DNA of 64,000 bases, taken from NCBI RefSeq assembly GCF_015500075.1, contig NZ_CP045496.1, positions 2,180,001 to 2,244,000 on the forward strand, in the 5' to 3' direction. Below, piece after piece: positions 43,346-51,527 of this stretch. Within the stretch, counting starts at the first letter, position 1. Every line of letters begins with the position of its first letter. A program made the translations under genes and the position numbers. The notes below the pieces were generated by a model. The model saw only the letters and a program-made list of their open reading frames with translations. It made no database searches and was not told where the DNA came from. Source of the DNA: Mesorhizobium sp. INR15. Its GTDB lineage: Bacteria > Pseudomonadota > Alphaproteobacteria > Rhizobiales > Rhizobiaceae.

Positions 43346-43447
43346 AAAAAGGTCCACCGGACCTTTTTGTCCGCCCGAGGGCGGACTGGGCCTCACCGTT
43401 CGAAGCTCAAAAAGCCAAGCAATTGGCTTTTTGTCCGCTGCGCGGAT
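43346..43447. repeat. Tandem pair of two-hairpin modules with covarying stems
   Basis: Module 1: AAAAAGGTCC-acc-GGACCTTTTT (43346-43368), then GTCCGCC-cgag-GGCGGAC (43369-43386). Module 2: CAAAAAGCCAA-gcaa-TTGGCTTTTTG (43408-43433), then TCCGC-tgc-GCGGA (43434-43446). Both share CTTTTTGTCCGC at the join, while the inner stem bases differ but stay paired. The A/T-flanked stems could act as bidirectional terminators between the GNAT and SCP2 genes. Confidence 0.7.
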
Positions 43448-43453
43448 TGCTTC

Positions 43454-43738
43454 TCACCCTAGCAGCTGGCTGAGCGACATGGCGACCGTCATGTCGCCCT
43501 CGACCTTTATCTTGCCGGTCATGAAAGCCATGGTCGGGTTGAGATCGCCCGAGATCAGCGAATCCAGATCATCGAGCGAGAGCTTGATAGTGCAATCGGC
43601 CGGCGCATCGGTGGTCGAGATGCTTGCGCCGTCGATGACGATGACGCCATCGCTGCCGGTATCGAACTTCACCGAACGGTCGAACCCGGCACTTGCCACG
43701 CGCGTGCTGATCTTGTCGGCAATCTCCTGAACGCTCAT
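43454..43738 (-). CDS. SCP2 sterol-binding domain protein
   Basis: The 94-residue protein is a single SCP2 domain: MSVQEIADKISTRVASAG, GSDGVIVIDGASIS, CTIKLSLDDLDSLISGDLNPTMAFMTGKIKVEGDM (the family core) and a short C-terminal helix. SCP2 domains bind lipids in a hydrophobic tunnel; the bacterial ligand is unknown. ATG 43738 was chosen because it starts the first helix; the frame extends to 43774. The tandem hairpin element lies directly downstream. Confidence 0.88.
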   Translation of the reverse strand: MSVQEIADKISTRVASAGFDRSVKFDTGSDGVIVIDGASISTTDAPADCTIKLSLDDLDSLISGDLNPTMAFMTGKIKVEGDMTVAMSLSQLLG

Positions 43739-43974
43739 GGCGGTTCTCCTTGTCTGGTTGCTTCTGTCGCGCAATGGCGTTTCGACCTGGCCGAAATCGC
43801 GGTGCCCGCATGTTTGGCGATTATGATCGCTTGCGCATATAGCTTTGGGTTGACGTTTACGTCAACGCGATTCCCTGGACCAGGGAGGATTTATCGATGC
43901 GGGGGCGGGTCCAGTCACAGTTCAATCGCCTCGCGCCAATCAAATCCGGCGTGCAATGCGCGCTGAAGGCCTTG

Positions 43975-44496
43975 TCAGTGCGCGGCGGCCGGCTTGGCCG
44001 TGTCGGGCGCTGGCGCCGTGGCCCCCTGCCGGCGGCGCAGCCAATTGTCGCGGATCTCATCCTTGGCCAGGAAATTGACCTGATCGATCAGCACTTCATG
44101 CACCAGAGTGATGCCGACACGGGTGTTGATTGTATCGCGGATGGCGGCGCGGAAGGCGTCGAGGTCGATCGTGTCCTTCTTGGTGAAATCGATCTGCGGA
44201 TGGGCATAGAGGTAGGAATAGACCTCGTCGGTGATCAGGGCGTCCGCCGGGATCGACAGTTTCTTGATCTGCTCGGGCTCGACCGTGTAGACGAGCTTGG
44301 TCAGGAAATAGCCGTCGATCTTGGCGTCATGGATCAGCGGCACCGAGATGACGTCGGTCTTGACGTAGTCGAGGCCGCCCAGCATCGGCTTCGGCGTCTC
44401 GCCGACACCGCGCTGGCCTGTTGCCTGGAACGAATAGAACACCGCGCCGAGCGTGGCGGCGCAGACCCAGATCGCGATGGCGATGACTTTGAACAT
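43975..44496 (-). CDS. FliL-like membrane protein of the flagellar block
   Basis: The 173-residue protein has one N-terminal membrane helix (residues 3-24) and a periplasmic part that includes DVISVPLIHDAKIDGYFLTKLVYTVEPEQ, TDEVYSYLYAHPQIDF and FRAAIRDTINTRVG, resembling FliL in layout (membrane helix plus SPFH-like domain). The C-terminal tail is Ala/Pro-rich. It is the last gene of the leftward flgJ operon (12-nt spacing). The FliL assignment is inferred from layout and context, not from a diagnostic motif. Confidence 0.6.
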   Translation of the reverse strand: MFKVIAIAIWVCAATLGAVFYSFQATGQRGVGETPKPMLGGLDYVKTDVISVPLIHDAKIDGYFLTKLVYTVEPEQIKKLSIPADALITDEVYSYLYAHPQIDFTKKDTIDLDAFRAAIRDTINTRVGITLVHEVLIDQVNFLAKDEIRDNWLRRRQGATAPAPDTAKPAAAH

Positions 44497-44508
44497 CTGG
44501 CCCCGAGC

Positions 44509-44934
44509 TTAACCCTTGGCCCAGCCGAATTCGCCGGCCGAGTAGGTGCCGTCGGCCTCCGCGCGCTGGATGGCGCTCTTCAGCAGATTGGCGACTTCGT
44601 TGACGGCGCTCAGATGGGCGACGATCGCGGCCTCGTTCCTGGCCAGCTTCTGGCGCAGCCGTGTCAGGCCCTCGCGGTGCTGTTCCAGGAATTCCGCTTC
44701 GCTGCCGCCCTTCATGGCGCGGTTCAGCTCATAGAGATAGCGGCTCTTGCGGGCGTTCGACGCCTTGAGGTCGTAGCTTGTGTCGCTGCGGATGCCGGCC
44801 GTCTCTTCCTCGACCACCTCCTCGATGCGGCCGATGATGGCGGCGAGGTTTCCTGGGCGCGCGAACGGAATCGGCGCTTCCGCCGTAACAGTGCGTGCCG
44901 GCAGATTGGAGTTGAATTCCGAATAATCAGCCAT
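44509..44934 (-). CDS. FlgN-like helical protein of the flagellar block
   Basis: The 141-residue protein is almost entirely helical, with long amphipathic segments (NLAAIIGRIEEVVEEETAGI, EQHREGLTRLRQKLARNEAAIVAHLSAVNEVANLL) as in FlgN, the export chaperone for hook-associated proteins. It is 7 nt downstream of flgJ and 12 nt upstream of the FliL-like gene. Sequence identity to FlgN is not evident by eye, so the call rests on size, helix content and location. Confidence 0.55.
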   Translation of the reverse strand: MADYSEFNSNLPARTVTAEAPIPFARPGNLAAIIGRIEEVVEEETAGIRSDTSYDLKASNARKSRYLYELNRAMKGGSEAEFLEQHREGLTRLRQKLARNEAAIVAHLSAVNEVANLLKSAIQRAEADGTYSAGEFGWAKG

Positions 44935-44941
44935 GAGAATC

Positions 44942-45514
44942 CTAGATCTTGATGTCTGTCTTGATGGTCATATCGTCGCCGGTCATCGATTTCGCGGCCT
45001 TGCGCTGCAATTCATGCACCAGCGAGGTGGAGAGCCGGGTCTGCTGGTCGATCTCGGTCTTTTCCGGTCCGCCCGAGACCGGGCCGATCGGCACCACCTG
45101 CTTGCCCTTGCGATAGTGGTCGGCCAGCATGGACTTGGCGATGCCGATGCCGCCGCGATCGGCCATGACATCGGCCATGCGCTCGGCAAGCTGCGATTTC
45201 CACATGTCGCCGGCCAAGCCCTTGCCGTAGACGCCCTCGGTGTCCTTGGGCAGCATGTTCTGGATGAACGTCTGCAGCACCATGGCCTCGAATTTCTTGA
45301 ATTTCTTGGAGGGGTCGGCTGTCACCGCCGCGGCGTCGGCCGTGGCGCGCGACAGGATCGAGCCGGCATTGACGGCGTCCGCCGTGTCGATCGAGAACGT
45401 GCCGGCAGCGCCACCGGCGCGCTTGGTTAGCGCGGCCCTGGCCGCCTCGATGTCAGCCGGCTCAACAGCGCGGGCAACATCCATCACGATGTCACTGGGT
45501 GGAGAAATAGCCAA
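44942..45514 (-). CDS. flgJ: Flagellar rod-binding protein, FlgJ N-terminal type (CheL-like)
   Basis: The 190-residue protein contains the rod-binding domain (about residues 70-130): KFKKFEAMVLQTFIQNMLPKDTEGVYGKGLAGDMWKSQLAERMADVMADRGGIGIA. It lacks the muramidase domain of enterobacterial FlgJ, as is normal in alphaproteobacteria, where a separate enzyme opens the wall. It assists rod assembly in the periplasm. It now heads a three-gene leftward operon, separated from fliJ-fliR-flhA by the polyketide cluster. Confidence 0.88.
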   Translation of the reverse strand: MAISPPSDIVMDVARAVEPADIEAARAALTKRAGGAAGTFSIDTADAVNAGSILSRATADAAAVTADPSKKFKKFEAMVLQTFIQNMLPKDTEGVYGKGLAGDMWKSQLAERMADVMADRGGIGIAKSMLADHYRKGKQVVPIGPVSGGPEKTEIDQQTRLSTSLVHELQRKAAKSMTGDDMTIKTDIKI

Positions 45515-45781
45515 GAAAGTCCGCCTTTTGCCGGTTTTCCGTGGCTAGACCATGCCTTAGCAAGCTTGTGGCAGGCTTACGCGAGAGAGAGGAGGCGGTT
45601 GTTGGATCCGCGCCATGGCTGAGGCCAGCCGCCAGTTCGAGCACCAACATCGGTACGACATCCCGAAGCAAAACCCCGTCAGGCCGGCCACCATTCAGCT
45701 CGTAACCTGGGTGATCGCGACGGGGACGAGCGTTCATCTAGCGTCAGCCCTTGGCAGGTCAGCGAGCAGCGCTACTTGACG

Positions 45782-46954
45782 TCAAAAGCCCGGAACAGGC
45801 TGGGTCTTTCCGCTCAATCGAGCGCCAAGCGTTAGAGCCGCCGGGAAAGTCTTGATCACGGTTCGCATAACCATCTGACTGCCGGGCCTGAGAGCTATTC
45901 GCGCAATCAAGGCCGCGGCACGCAGACGAGTCGAGAATTGCCGGCGCCACTCGCGTTCGTAGCGATGTCCGGCGTCGTCGCGGCCCTCATGACCTTTGCC
46001 CGATGCGACCAGTTCCCGCGCCAGCAGCCAGCCGGATTGCAGCGCCATCGAAATCCCTTCGGCAATGACGGGATGCGACTCGCCCGCGATGTTGCCGACG
46101 CGGAAGATGCCCTGTTCATAGCCGGCCCGAATGCCGGGATGAATAGGCCCGGCAGCGAGCCATGGGCCATCCAGTTCGGCACCATCAAGCACATTTGCCA
46201 CGCCTCGGCACGAGACCACGACGTGGCGCGATAGGGCATCCGCTGCCGCGATGTTTCCAAAGCGCTGGCGCAGCCCGGACAGAACATCGCGGCGGATACA
46301 GCAGGACATCGAAACCCGGCCACGGTCCGCCGTTACCATCCCACCATAGCCGCCCGGGAACACCAGCAGCGGCATCAGGTCGGGCGCCAGCGCGGCGCCG
46401 GTAAAATGCGCCTTGAAACCGAAAAGGTCGGAAGGTTGGCTTATTCTCTGAATCTGGCTTGGCAGTTTCCCGGGTTCCCAGGATCCATGCGCGGCAATGA
46501 TGACAGGCGCGCTGAGCGTTTTTTGCTGCTGGTCCGCCTCGACGGTCACGAATTGCAGATCATCGCGCCGATCAATGGCGACAGCCTTGCAGGGCTGGAG
46601 GATTTCGACACCCGCGTTTTCGGCGGCCTGCAGCAGGATGGTATCCAGACGATCGCGGCCGAGCGCGCGGCCAAGACCCGTCCTGGCGATCGGCATGCGC
46701 GCCTGCGCCGAGACATCGCCCGAGAAGAACCCGACGCGACGTATTTCGGGACCGGCTTCCGCGCGCCAGATATCGCCGACGCCCAGCCGGTCGAGCAAGC
46801 CAAGGCTGGTGCCGGACATGAATTCGCCGCAGACCTTCCGGCGTGGAAACACCATTTTCTCCACCATTGCGACCGACCAGCCATGCTGGGCCAGCGCAAT
46901 GGCGACGGAACTGCCGGCAGGACCACCACCGATGACGATCGCGTCGTGCGTCAT
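45782..46954 (-). CDS. FAD-dependent oxidoreductase of the type III PKS cluster
   Basis: The 390-residue protein has an N-terminal VIGGGPAGSSVAIALAQHG FAD loop, RRKVCGEFMS, a GRDRLDTILLQAA segment and FRVGNIAGESHPVIAEGISMALQSG, the C-terminal flavin motif with N in place of the usual D of GD. It resembles geranylgeranyl reductase/halogenase-like flavoproteins without a visible halogenase signature. It likely oxidises or reduces the polyketide. Its ATG overlaps the methyltransferase stop (ATGA), so it is translated as the second gene of the leftward operon. Confidence 0.85.
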   Translation of the reverse strand: MTHDAIVIGGGPAGSSVAIALAQHGWSVAMVEKMVFPRRKVCGEFMSGTSLGLLDRLGVGDIWRAEAGPEIRRVGFFSGDVSAQARMPIARTGLGRALGRDRLDTILLQAAENAGVEILQPCKAVAIDRRDDLQFVTVEADQQQKTLSAPVIIAAHGSWEPGKLPSQIQRISQPSDLFGFKAHFTGAALAPDLMPLLVFPGGYGGMVTADRGRVSMSCCIRRDVLSGLRQRFGNIAAADALSRHVVVSCRGVANVLDGAELDGPWLAAGPIHPGIRAGYEQGIFRVGNIAGESHPVIAEGISMALQSGWLLARELVASGKGHEGRDDAGHRYEREWRRQFSTRLRAAALIARIALRPGSQMVMRTVIKTFPAALTLGARLSGKTQPVPGF

Positions 46955-47727
46955 CTGGTGCCGGGCATGCTGGCGCCGACAAAAGCTTGGGTGAACAGAC
47001 CCTTGCGGCCCTCCACCACGGGCGTTCCACCGCACTGTTGCCATATCCGGGAAAGTTCGGTGCCGCGAAAACCGGCGCGGACACTTTGCGCCGCGTCGTT
47101 CAGCGTTACCGCGCAGGCGCCGATCAATGGCAGCACCCGTGTCGCGACAAGTGGCACCCTGGCCCTCAACGGCTCCGCCGCGACAAGCATCGGCGCCATC
47201 GTCATGATCCGAGTAAACAGCTCCAGCAGGCGCGTGTCGTCGAAGTGATGCAGGATGAGGTTGGCGCAGACAAGATCGAAGGGCCCGTGCAGCGCTTCGT
47301 TCGCCACATCGAACATGTCAGCGATTACGGGTCGCGCCCGCCAGCCGATCTTGGCGAAAGCGTTGCGCACGTCCTGGCCGATCAGGTCGATCCTATCGAC
47401 CATGACGATCTCGACGCTGGGCCAACGCTTGGCCATCAGCCGCGCCACTTTCAGCATGAACTTTCCGTCACCAGCGCCGATTTCGAGGATGCGCCGCGGC
47501 GGCGTCCGCACATTCGCCCGCAACAGCGATGCCATGATCCTGGCCTGGAACATCAATGTATTGATGAGAACGAGATCACGACGCGACGCGATCGCCGAGG
47601 GATCGTCGGCCGGGAGGCCGTCGAGGAGCTCTGGCTCCAGATGCCGGTAATTTATGTCGGTCATGCGATGAATCGGAGATGGCACAAATCTGGATGGCGA
47701 AGCCGAAGGTCCATCACTTTCATACAT
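46951..47727 (-). CDS. Class I SAM-dependent methyltransferase of the type III PKS cluster
   Basis: The 258-residue protein has motif I ILEIGAGDGKFMLKVA (about residues 79-94), the acidic loop EIVMVDRIDL and CANLILHHFDD (motif post-I/II). It probably O- or C-methylates a polyketide ring. The ATG at 47727 gives a 21-residue extension before MTDINYRH; an alternative ATG is 47664 and no ribosome site decides. It is first in the leftward operon and divergent from the polyketide synthase gene. Confidence 0.85.
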   Translation of the reverse strand: MYESDGPSASPSRFVPSPIHRMTDINYRHLEPELLDGLPADDPSAIASRRDLVLINTLMFQARIMASLLRANVRTPPRRILEIGAGDGKFMLKVARLMAKRWPSVEIVMVDRIDLIGQDVRNAFAKIGWRARPVIADMFDVANEALHGPFDLVCANLILHHFDDTRLLELFTRIMTMAPMLVAAEPLRARVPLVATRVLPLIGACAVTLNDAAQSVRAGFRGTELSRIWQQCGGTPVVEGRKGLFTQAFVGASMPGTR

Positions 47728-47809
47728 CAGCAGAGGCTGATATCACAGTTTGCGATGAGAAATATCGGTGCCGTGCAATAAAACACTTTATGCCGGCGTT
47801 TGCATTACG

Positions 47810-47819
47810 AAACGTTTCC
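47810..47819. promoter_or_regulatory. Palindrome in the divergent promoter region of the PKS cluster
   Basis: GAAACGTTTC is a perfect 10-bp palindrome in the AT-rich 143-nt gap between the two operons, about 50 nt before the PKS start. It is a candidate operator; no regulator gene lies in the cluster. Confidence 0.4.
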
Positions 47820-47870
47820 CAATTCCTAGACCTCGTATGAGACCCGATTGGGCTCGTTTTCGGAGTAATC

Positions 47871-48941
47871 TTGTCCCCACAGGCATACTTGAACCGGGTT
47901 GCGACGTGTGTCCCCGAACACGACGTGCATCAGTTCTACCTCCGCTATGGAGCTTTGCTGCTTGAAGACGATGCCCAGCGTTCGACGGTGTTCGAGCGAA
48001 TGGTCGCTCTGGCTGGGATCGAACATCGCTATTCCTGTTTTGCGCCCGCCGACGATCCGCGTGGCGGGGCGATCGACCGCGGCGGCACCTCGGTCAGGGG
48101 CTCGTTCGCCAGCACCGCGATCCGTATGGAGATGTACGAAGCCGCCGCGCCGGCGCTCGCGCAAAAGGCCGTCGACAAGCTTCTGGCTGACGACGACCGC
48201 TCTGCGATCACGCATTTGATCGTGACCAGCTGCACCGGCTTTTCGGCGCCTGGCATCGACCTCGAGCTGGTGCAGCGATGCGGCCTGGCGACGTCGGTCG
48301 AGCGTACCATCGTCGGCTTCATGGGATGCTATGCCGCCATCAACGCCTTGAAGCTGTCACGCCACATGGTGCGCTCCGACCCCAAGGCCCGCGTGCTGAT
48401 CGTCAACATCGAATTGTGCACGCTGCATTTCAGGGAAGCCGCCGAGCTTGAGAAGCTGATCTCGTTCTGCCTGTGGGGCGACGGTTGCGCGGCCTCGCTG
48501 GTAACAGCCGAACCGAACGGCATTCTGCTCGAAAGCTTCCACGCCATCGTGGCAGTGGAGCGCAAGGAGCTGATGAGCTGGCACATCCGCGATGACGGCT
48601 TTGACATGGTGCTGTCCGGCCAGGTTCCCGGCGCGGTGCGTGAGACGCTGCGCAACAACCATGCGGCCATCCTCGGCGGCAGGCCGGCCAGGGAGATCGA
48701 TTTGTGGGCGGTGCATCCTGGCGGCCGCTCCGTGCTTGACGCGGTTGAGCGGGCACTCAAGCTGGAGCCGGTAGCGCTCGCCGCATCGCGCGAAGTGCTC
48801 CGGAAATATGGTAACATGTCGTCGGCAACCGTGATGTTCGTGATGGCCGAGATGCTGAAGGAGCCGTCGGGCTTGCTGGGCTGCGGCATGGCGTTCGGAC
48901 CCGGATTGACTACCGAGACCATGATGTTCCGGACTGCCTGA
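47871..48941 (+). CDS. Type III polyketide synthase
   Basis: The 356-residue chalcone/stilbene synthase-fold enzyme has the full catalytic triad: Cys153 in GFMGCYAAINALK, His282 in WAVHPGGRSVLD and Asn315 in YGNMSSATVMFVM. CTGF (121-124) and GFGPGLT-like AFGPGLTTE near the C-terminus are also family marks. It extends an acyl-CoA or acyl starter with malonyl-CoA to make an alkylresorcinol, alkylpyrone or aromatic product; the starter cannot be read. It starts at TTG 47871 behind a GGAG. Its stop overlaps the sulfotransferase start. Confidence 0.93.
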   Translation: MSPQAYLNRVATCVPEHDVHQFYLRYGALLLEDDAQRSTVFERMVALAGIEHRYSCFAPADDPRGGAIDRGGTSVRGSFASTAIRMEMYEAAAPALAQKAVDKLLADDDRSAITHLIVTSCTGFSAPGIDLELVQRCGLATSVERTIVGFMGCYAAINALKLSRHMVRSDPKARVLIVNIELCTLHFREAAELEKLISFCLWGDGCAASLVTAEPNGILLESFHAIVAVERKELMSWHIRDDGFDMVLSGQVPGAVRETLRNNHAAILGGRPAREIDLWAVHPGGRSVLDAVERALKLEPVALAASREVLRKYGNMSSATVMFVMAEMLKEPSGLLGCGMAFGPGLTTETMMFRTA

Positions 48942-50179
48942 TGAAGGCGATGCGCGAAAACATCGCATTGCCGCGTCTCCGACAACGCATCCGAGCTTTC
49001 GCGGCCTCTTGGCTAGTGCCCTATTTGCCGTATCCGCACTTTATGTGCGTGGCACCTCTTGATCCCGTACTGCGAATCCTGTGGCGCGCGGAAGGCCAGA
49101 TCCCTCCCGCTTACTGGCCGCGCCTGTTTCTGCTGCTCCTGCTTTCGGCGGTCACCACGGTCGCCTCCATGCCGGAGCGCGTGATCCTTTGGGCATGGTT
49201 GCGGCTGCGGCCTCCCCGGATGGAGCATGACAACGCGCCCGTGTTCGTCCTCGGCTATTTCCGGTCCGGTACGACGTTTTTGCAGAACCTGCTGGCAGCC
49301 GATCCGAGCCTGAAATCGCCGACTTGGCCGCAGGTCCTTGCCCCTCAAGGATTCGTCGCTGGGTGGGTTCTCCTGCGCTACCTCTTCGTACCCTTGCTAC
49401 CGTTGACGCGCCTCAACGCGGTCGTGCCGGTGGGCGGCAAGCTGCCAGCGGAGGACGACTTCGCGTTGAACAATCTGGGCGGGATGTCCATCCTCGCCGG
49501 GCGCGCCATACTCCCTCGCAGGCAAGCCTTCTTCAATCGCTTTCACGATCTCGACGCGCTTTCGGCGGACGAGTTCAGCCGCTGGCGCACCCATCAATTC
49601 GCTTTCGTCCAGAAACTTACGCTGATAGCGGGGGGGCGGCGGCTGCTGCTCAAGTCGCCGAGCCACACGGCGCGCGTCCGCTACCTTTTGGAACTGTTTC
49701 CGGGCGCCAAGTTTGTCCACATCTCCCGTTCGCCGGAAGTGGTGTTCAGGTCCAACATCCTTCTGGTGCGCGAATTGCAACGTGCATTCGCCCTGCAGTC
49801 GCCACTGCCCGAGGAGGAGCAGGAGGAGATCATCACTCGCGAGTATCTCGCGACAGAGATGCACTATCTGGCGGATAGAGCCCGGATTCCCGCCGCCGAC
49901 CTGGCGGAAGTACGGCTGCAGGACCTCAGTGCCGATCCCATGGGCGAGATGAAGCGGATTTACCGCGAGCTGGGTCTGCCATTTTCCCAGGCCTGCGAGG
50001 AGCGGATACCCCGGGTCGCCGCGACGTTCGGCAAACGGGTGCGAAACCGCCATCCCGACCTGACGGAAGCGCAGAAAGCGCGTGTGGCCCGCCTCGAACC
50101 GCTGGCCGCCGCTTTTGGCCATGCGCCTGCGCCGGCTCCCGGGACGCTCGATATTGACAGCCAACCGCGCATTGGATGA
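48941..50179 (+). CDS. Sulfotransferase family protein
   Basis: The 412-residue protein has the PAPS-binding loop VFVLGYFRSGTTFLQNLL (5'-phosphosulfate site, residues 101-118), and LKSPSHTARVRYLLELFPGAKFVHISRSPEVVFRSN (3'-phosphate site). A hydrophobic N-terminal segment (about 59-88) suggests membrane association. It probably transfers sulfate from PAPS to a hydroxyl of the polyketide or a lipid. It is translationally coupled to the polyketide synthase (TGATG) and is followed after 9 nt by the MlaC-like gene. Confidence 0.88.
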   Translation: MKAMRENIALPRLRQRIRAFAASWLVPYLPYPHFMCVAPLDPVLRILWRAEGQIPPAYWPRLFLLLLLSAVTTVASMPERVILWAWLRLRPPRMEHDNAPVFVLGYFRSGTTFLQNLLAADPSLKSPTWPQVLAPQGFVAGWVLLRYLFVPLLPLTRLNAVVPVGGKLPAEDDFALNNLGGMSILAGRAILPRRQAFFNRFHDLDALSADEFSRWRTHQFAFVQKLTLIAGGRRLLLKSPSHTARVRYLLELFPGAKFVHISRSPEVVFRSNILLVRELQRAFALQSPLPEEEQEEIITREYLATEMHYLADRARIPAADLAEVRLQDLSADPMGEMKRIYRELGLPFSQACEERIPRVAATFGKRVRNRHPDLTEAQKARVARLEPLAAAFGHAPAPAPGTLDIDSQPRIG

Positions 50180-50188
50180 CATGGGATC

Positions 50189-50806
50189 ATGACAGCAGGC
50201 CCATGGTCGCACGCACGCTGGGCAGCTTTGGCCCGGCTTCTACTTGTCTCTCTGCTGCTCGCGACCTGTGCTCCATCGTTTTCGGCGGCCGCCGATGAGC
50301 AGAATGGCGCCGTTGAGCTGGTTGAGACCGTGCGCCAGGCGGCGATTGTGCTTGGGCACGGCGGACCCGCCGAGGCGGCGCAGCTCCGCTCGATCTCCGC
50401 GGCGTTCGACGGAAAAGGAATCGCCCAAGCCGTACTCGGGACGCATTGGCGCAGCGCCAGTGCGGACGACCGCGCCGCGGTGGTCGATGCGCTGCTTTAT
50501 GCCATCGCGCACAGGCTGGCCGACAAGCTGGAGCGGACGCAGGACAGGAATTTCGCCGTGCTCGGCACAAAAGCCCTGGCCAACGGCGACATCCTGGTGC
50601 GCAGCGAATTCCGCCGGGCGCTCCATCGCCCAACGTCGGTTGACTGGCGTGTGCGCCACTGCCGCGGACAATTGTGCATCGGCGATGTCTTTGTCGACGG
50701 CGGCTCGGTGACCGTGCAGCAGCGCGACCGTATTGCCCAGCTGCTCGCCGGCAATGGCGGCTCGATCCCGGCCCTTGTGGCCGATCTCAGGAAAGGCCGG
50801 GTATGA
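50189..50806 (+). CDS. MlaC/Ttg2D-like periplasmic transport protein
   Basis: The 205-residue protein has a signal peptide (about 1-35, ALARLLLVSLLLATCAPSFSAAA) and an MlaC-like domain with FDGKGIAQAVLGTHWRSASADDRAAVVDALLYAIAHRLADKLER and a beta-rich second half (VDWRVRHCRGQLCIGDVFVDGGSV). MlaC proteins ferry phospholipids across the periplasm. The segment LATC looks like a lipobox but has Thr before the Cys, so a simple signal peptide is likelier. Here it sits with a FtsX-type exporter rather than with MlaD/MlaE. The Cys pair may form a disulfide. Confidence 0.8.
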   Translation: MTAGPWSHARWAALARLLLVSLLLATCAPSFSAAADEQNGAVELVETVRQAAIVLGHGGPAEAAQLRSISAAFDGKGIAQAVLGTHWRSASADDRAAVVDALLYAIAHRLADKLERTQDRNFAVLGTKALANGDILVRSEFRRALHRPTSVDWRVRHCRGQLCIGDVFVDGGSVTVQQRDRIAQLLAGNGGSIPALVADLRKGRV

Positions 50807-50822
50807 TCCCTCGCCGGTGCTC

Positions 50823-51524
50823 ATGTCCGTCCTCGTCGAATTGAGCAATGTCGGTCGCGACTTTGACGGCGGCCGCATCGTCGCCGTTGAAGACGTCTCG
50901 CTGTCGATCGAAAATGACGAGACCGTCGCCATTGTCGGCCGCAGCGGCAGCGGCAAGTCCACGATCCTGAACCTTATCTGCGGGCTCGACCGGCCGACGC
51001 GCGGCGAAGTCCGGTTCGAAGGACGGGCCGTCAACGGCAGGGCTGCATGGGCAGCCGTCCGGGCCAGCAGGATCGGCATCGTTTTCCAGAACTTCTTCTT
51101 GCTCCAATCCCTGTCGGCGCGCGAGAACATCGAGGTGGCTTTGTTGGGAAACCTCGGCGGCGCGCGGCAGCGTCGCGACCGCGCGCTGGAACTTCTTGCC
51201 CGTTTCGGTCTTGCCGAGCGCGCTACGCTGCGGCCGGCAGAGCTTTCGGGCGGCGAACGCCAGCGGCTGGCAATCGCGCGGGCGCTTGCCAACCGTCCAA
51301 AACTTCTCGTCGCCGACGAACCGACAGGCAGCCTCGACGTGCAGACGAGCCAATCGGTGATGAGCATCATCGGCAATGTGCACCGCGAGTTCGGTACGGC
51401 AGTGATCGTGGTGACGCATGACGAGGACGTGGCCGCATTGTGCGGCCGGCGGGTCGAAATCTCCGACGGCCGCATCCGTTCGGACAGCCGAATGGCGGCG
51501 ACGCCTGTGTCGCGGATCGGCTGA
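50823..51524 (+). CDS. ABC transporter ATP-binding protein (LolD/MacB-like)
   Basis: The 233-residue ATPase has Walker A VGRSGSGKST (39-48), Q-loop VFQNFFLL, signature LSGGERQRLAIARALA, Walker B LLVADEPTGSLD and H-loop VTHDE. It is of the LolD/MacB/FtsE class that pairs with FtsX-type permeases. ATG 50823 was preferred to the open frame up to 50733 because it matches the family start and follows the MlaC stop by 16 nt. It drives the permease encoded 3 nt downstream. Confidence 0.92.
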   Translation: MSVLVELSNVGRDFDGGRIVAVEDVSLSIENDETVAIVGRSGSGKSTILNLICGLDRPTRGEVRFEGRAVNGRAAWAAVRASRIGIVFQNFFLLQSLSARENIEVALLGNLGGARQRRDRALELLARFGLAERATLRPAELSGGERQRLAIARALANRPKLLVADEPTGSLDVQTSQSVMSIIGNVHREFGTAVIVVTHDEDVAALCGRRVEISDGRIRSDSRMAATPVSRIG

Positions 51525-51527
51525 CCC

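Noticed and set aside
43346..43447. Possible CRISPR-like array from repeated hairpins
   Set aside because: There are only two modules, the repeated parts are stem sequences, no cas gene is present, and no regular spacers occur.
45515..45781. Insertion scar or attachment site at the left edge of the polyketide cluster
   Set aside because: I compared this gap with 52650-52713 by eye and found no shared direct repeat, tRNA fragment or integrase remnant.
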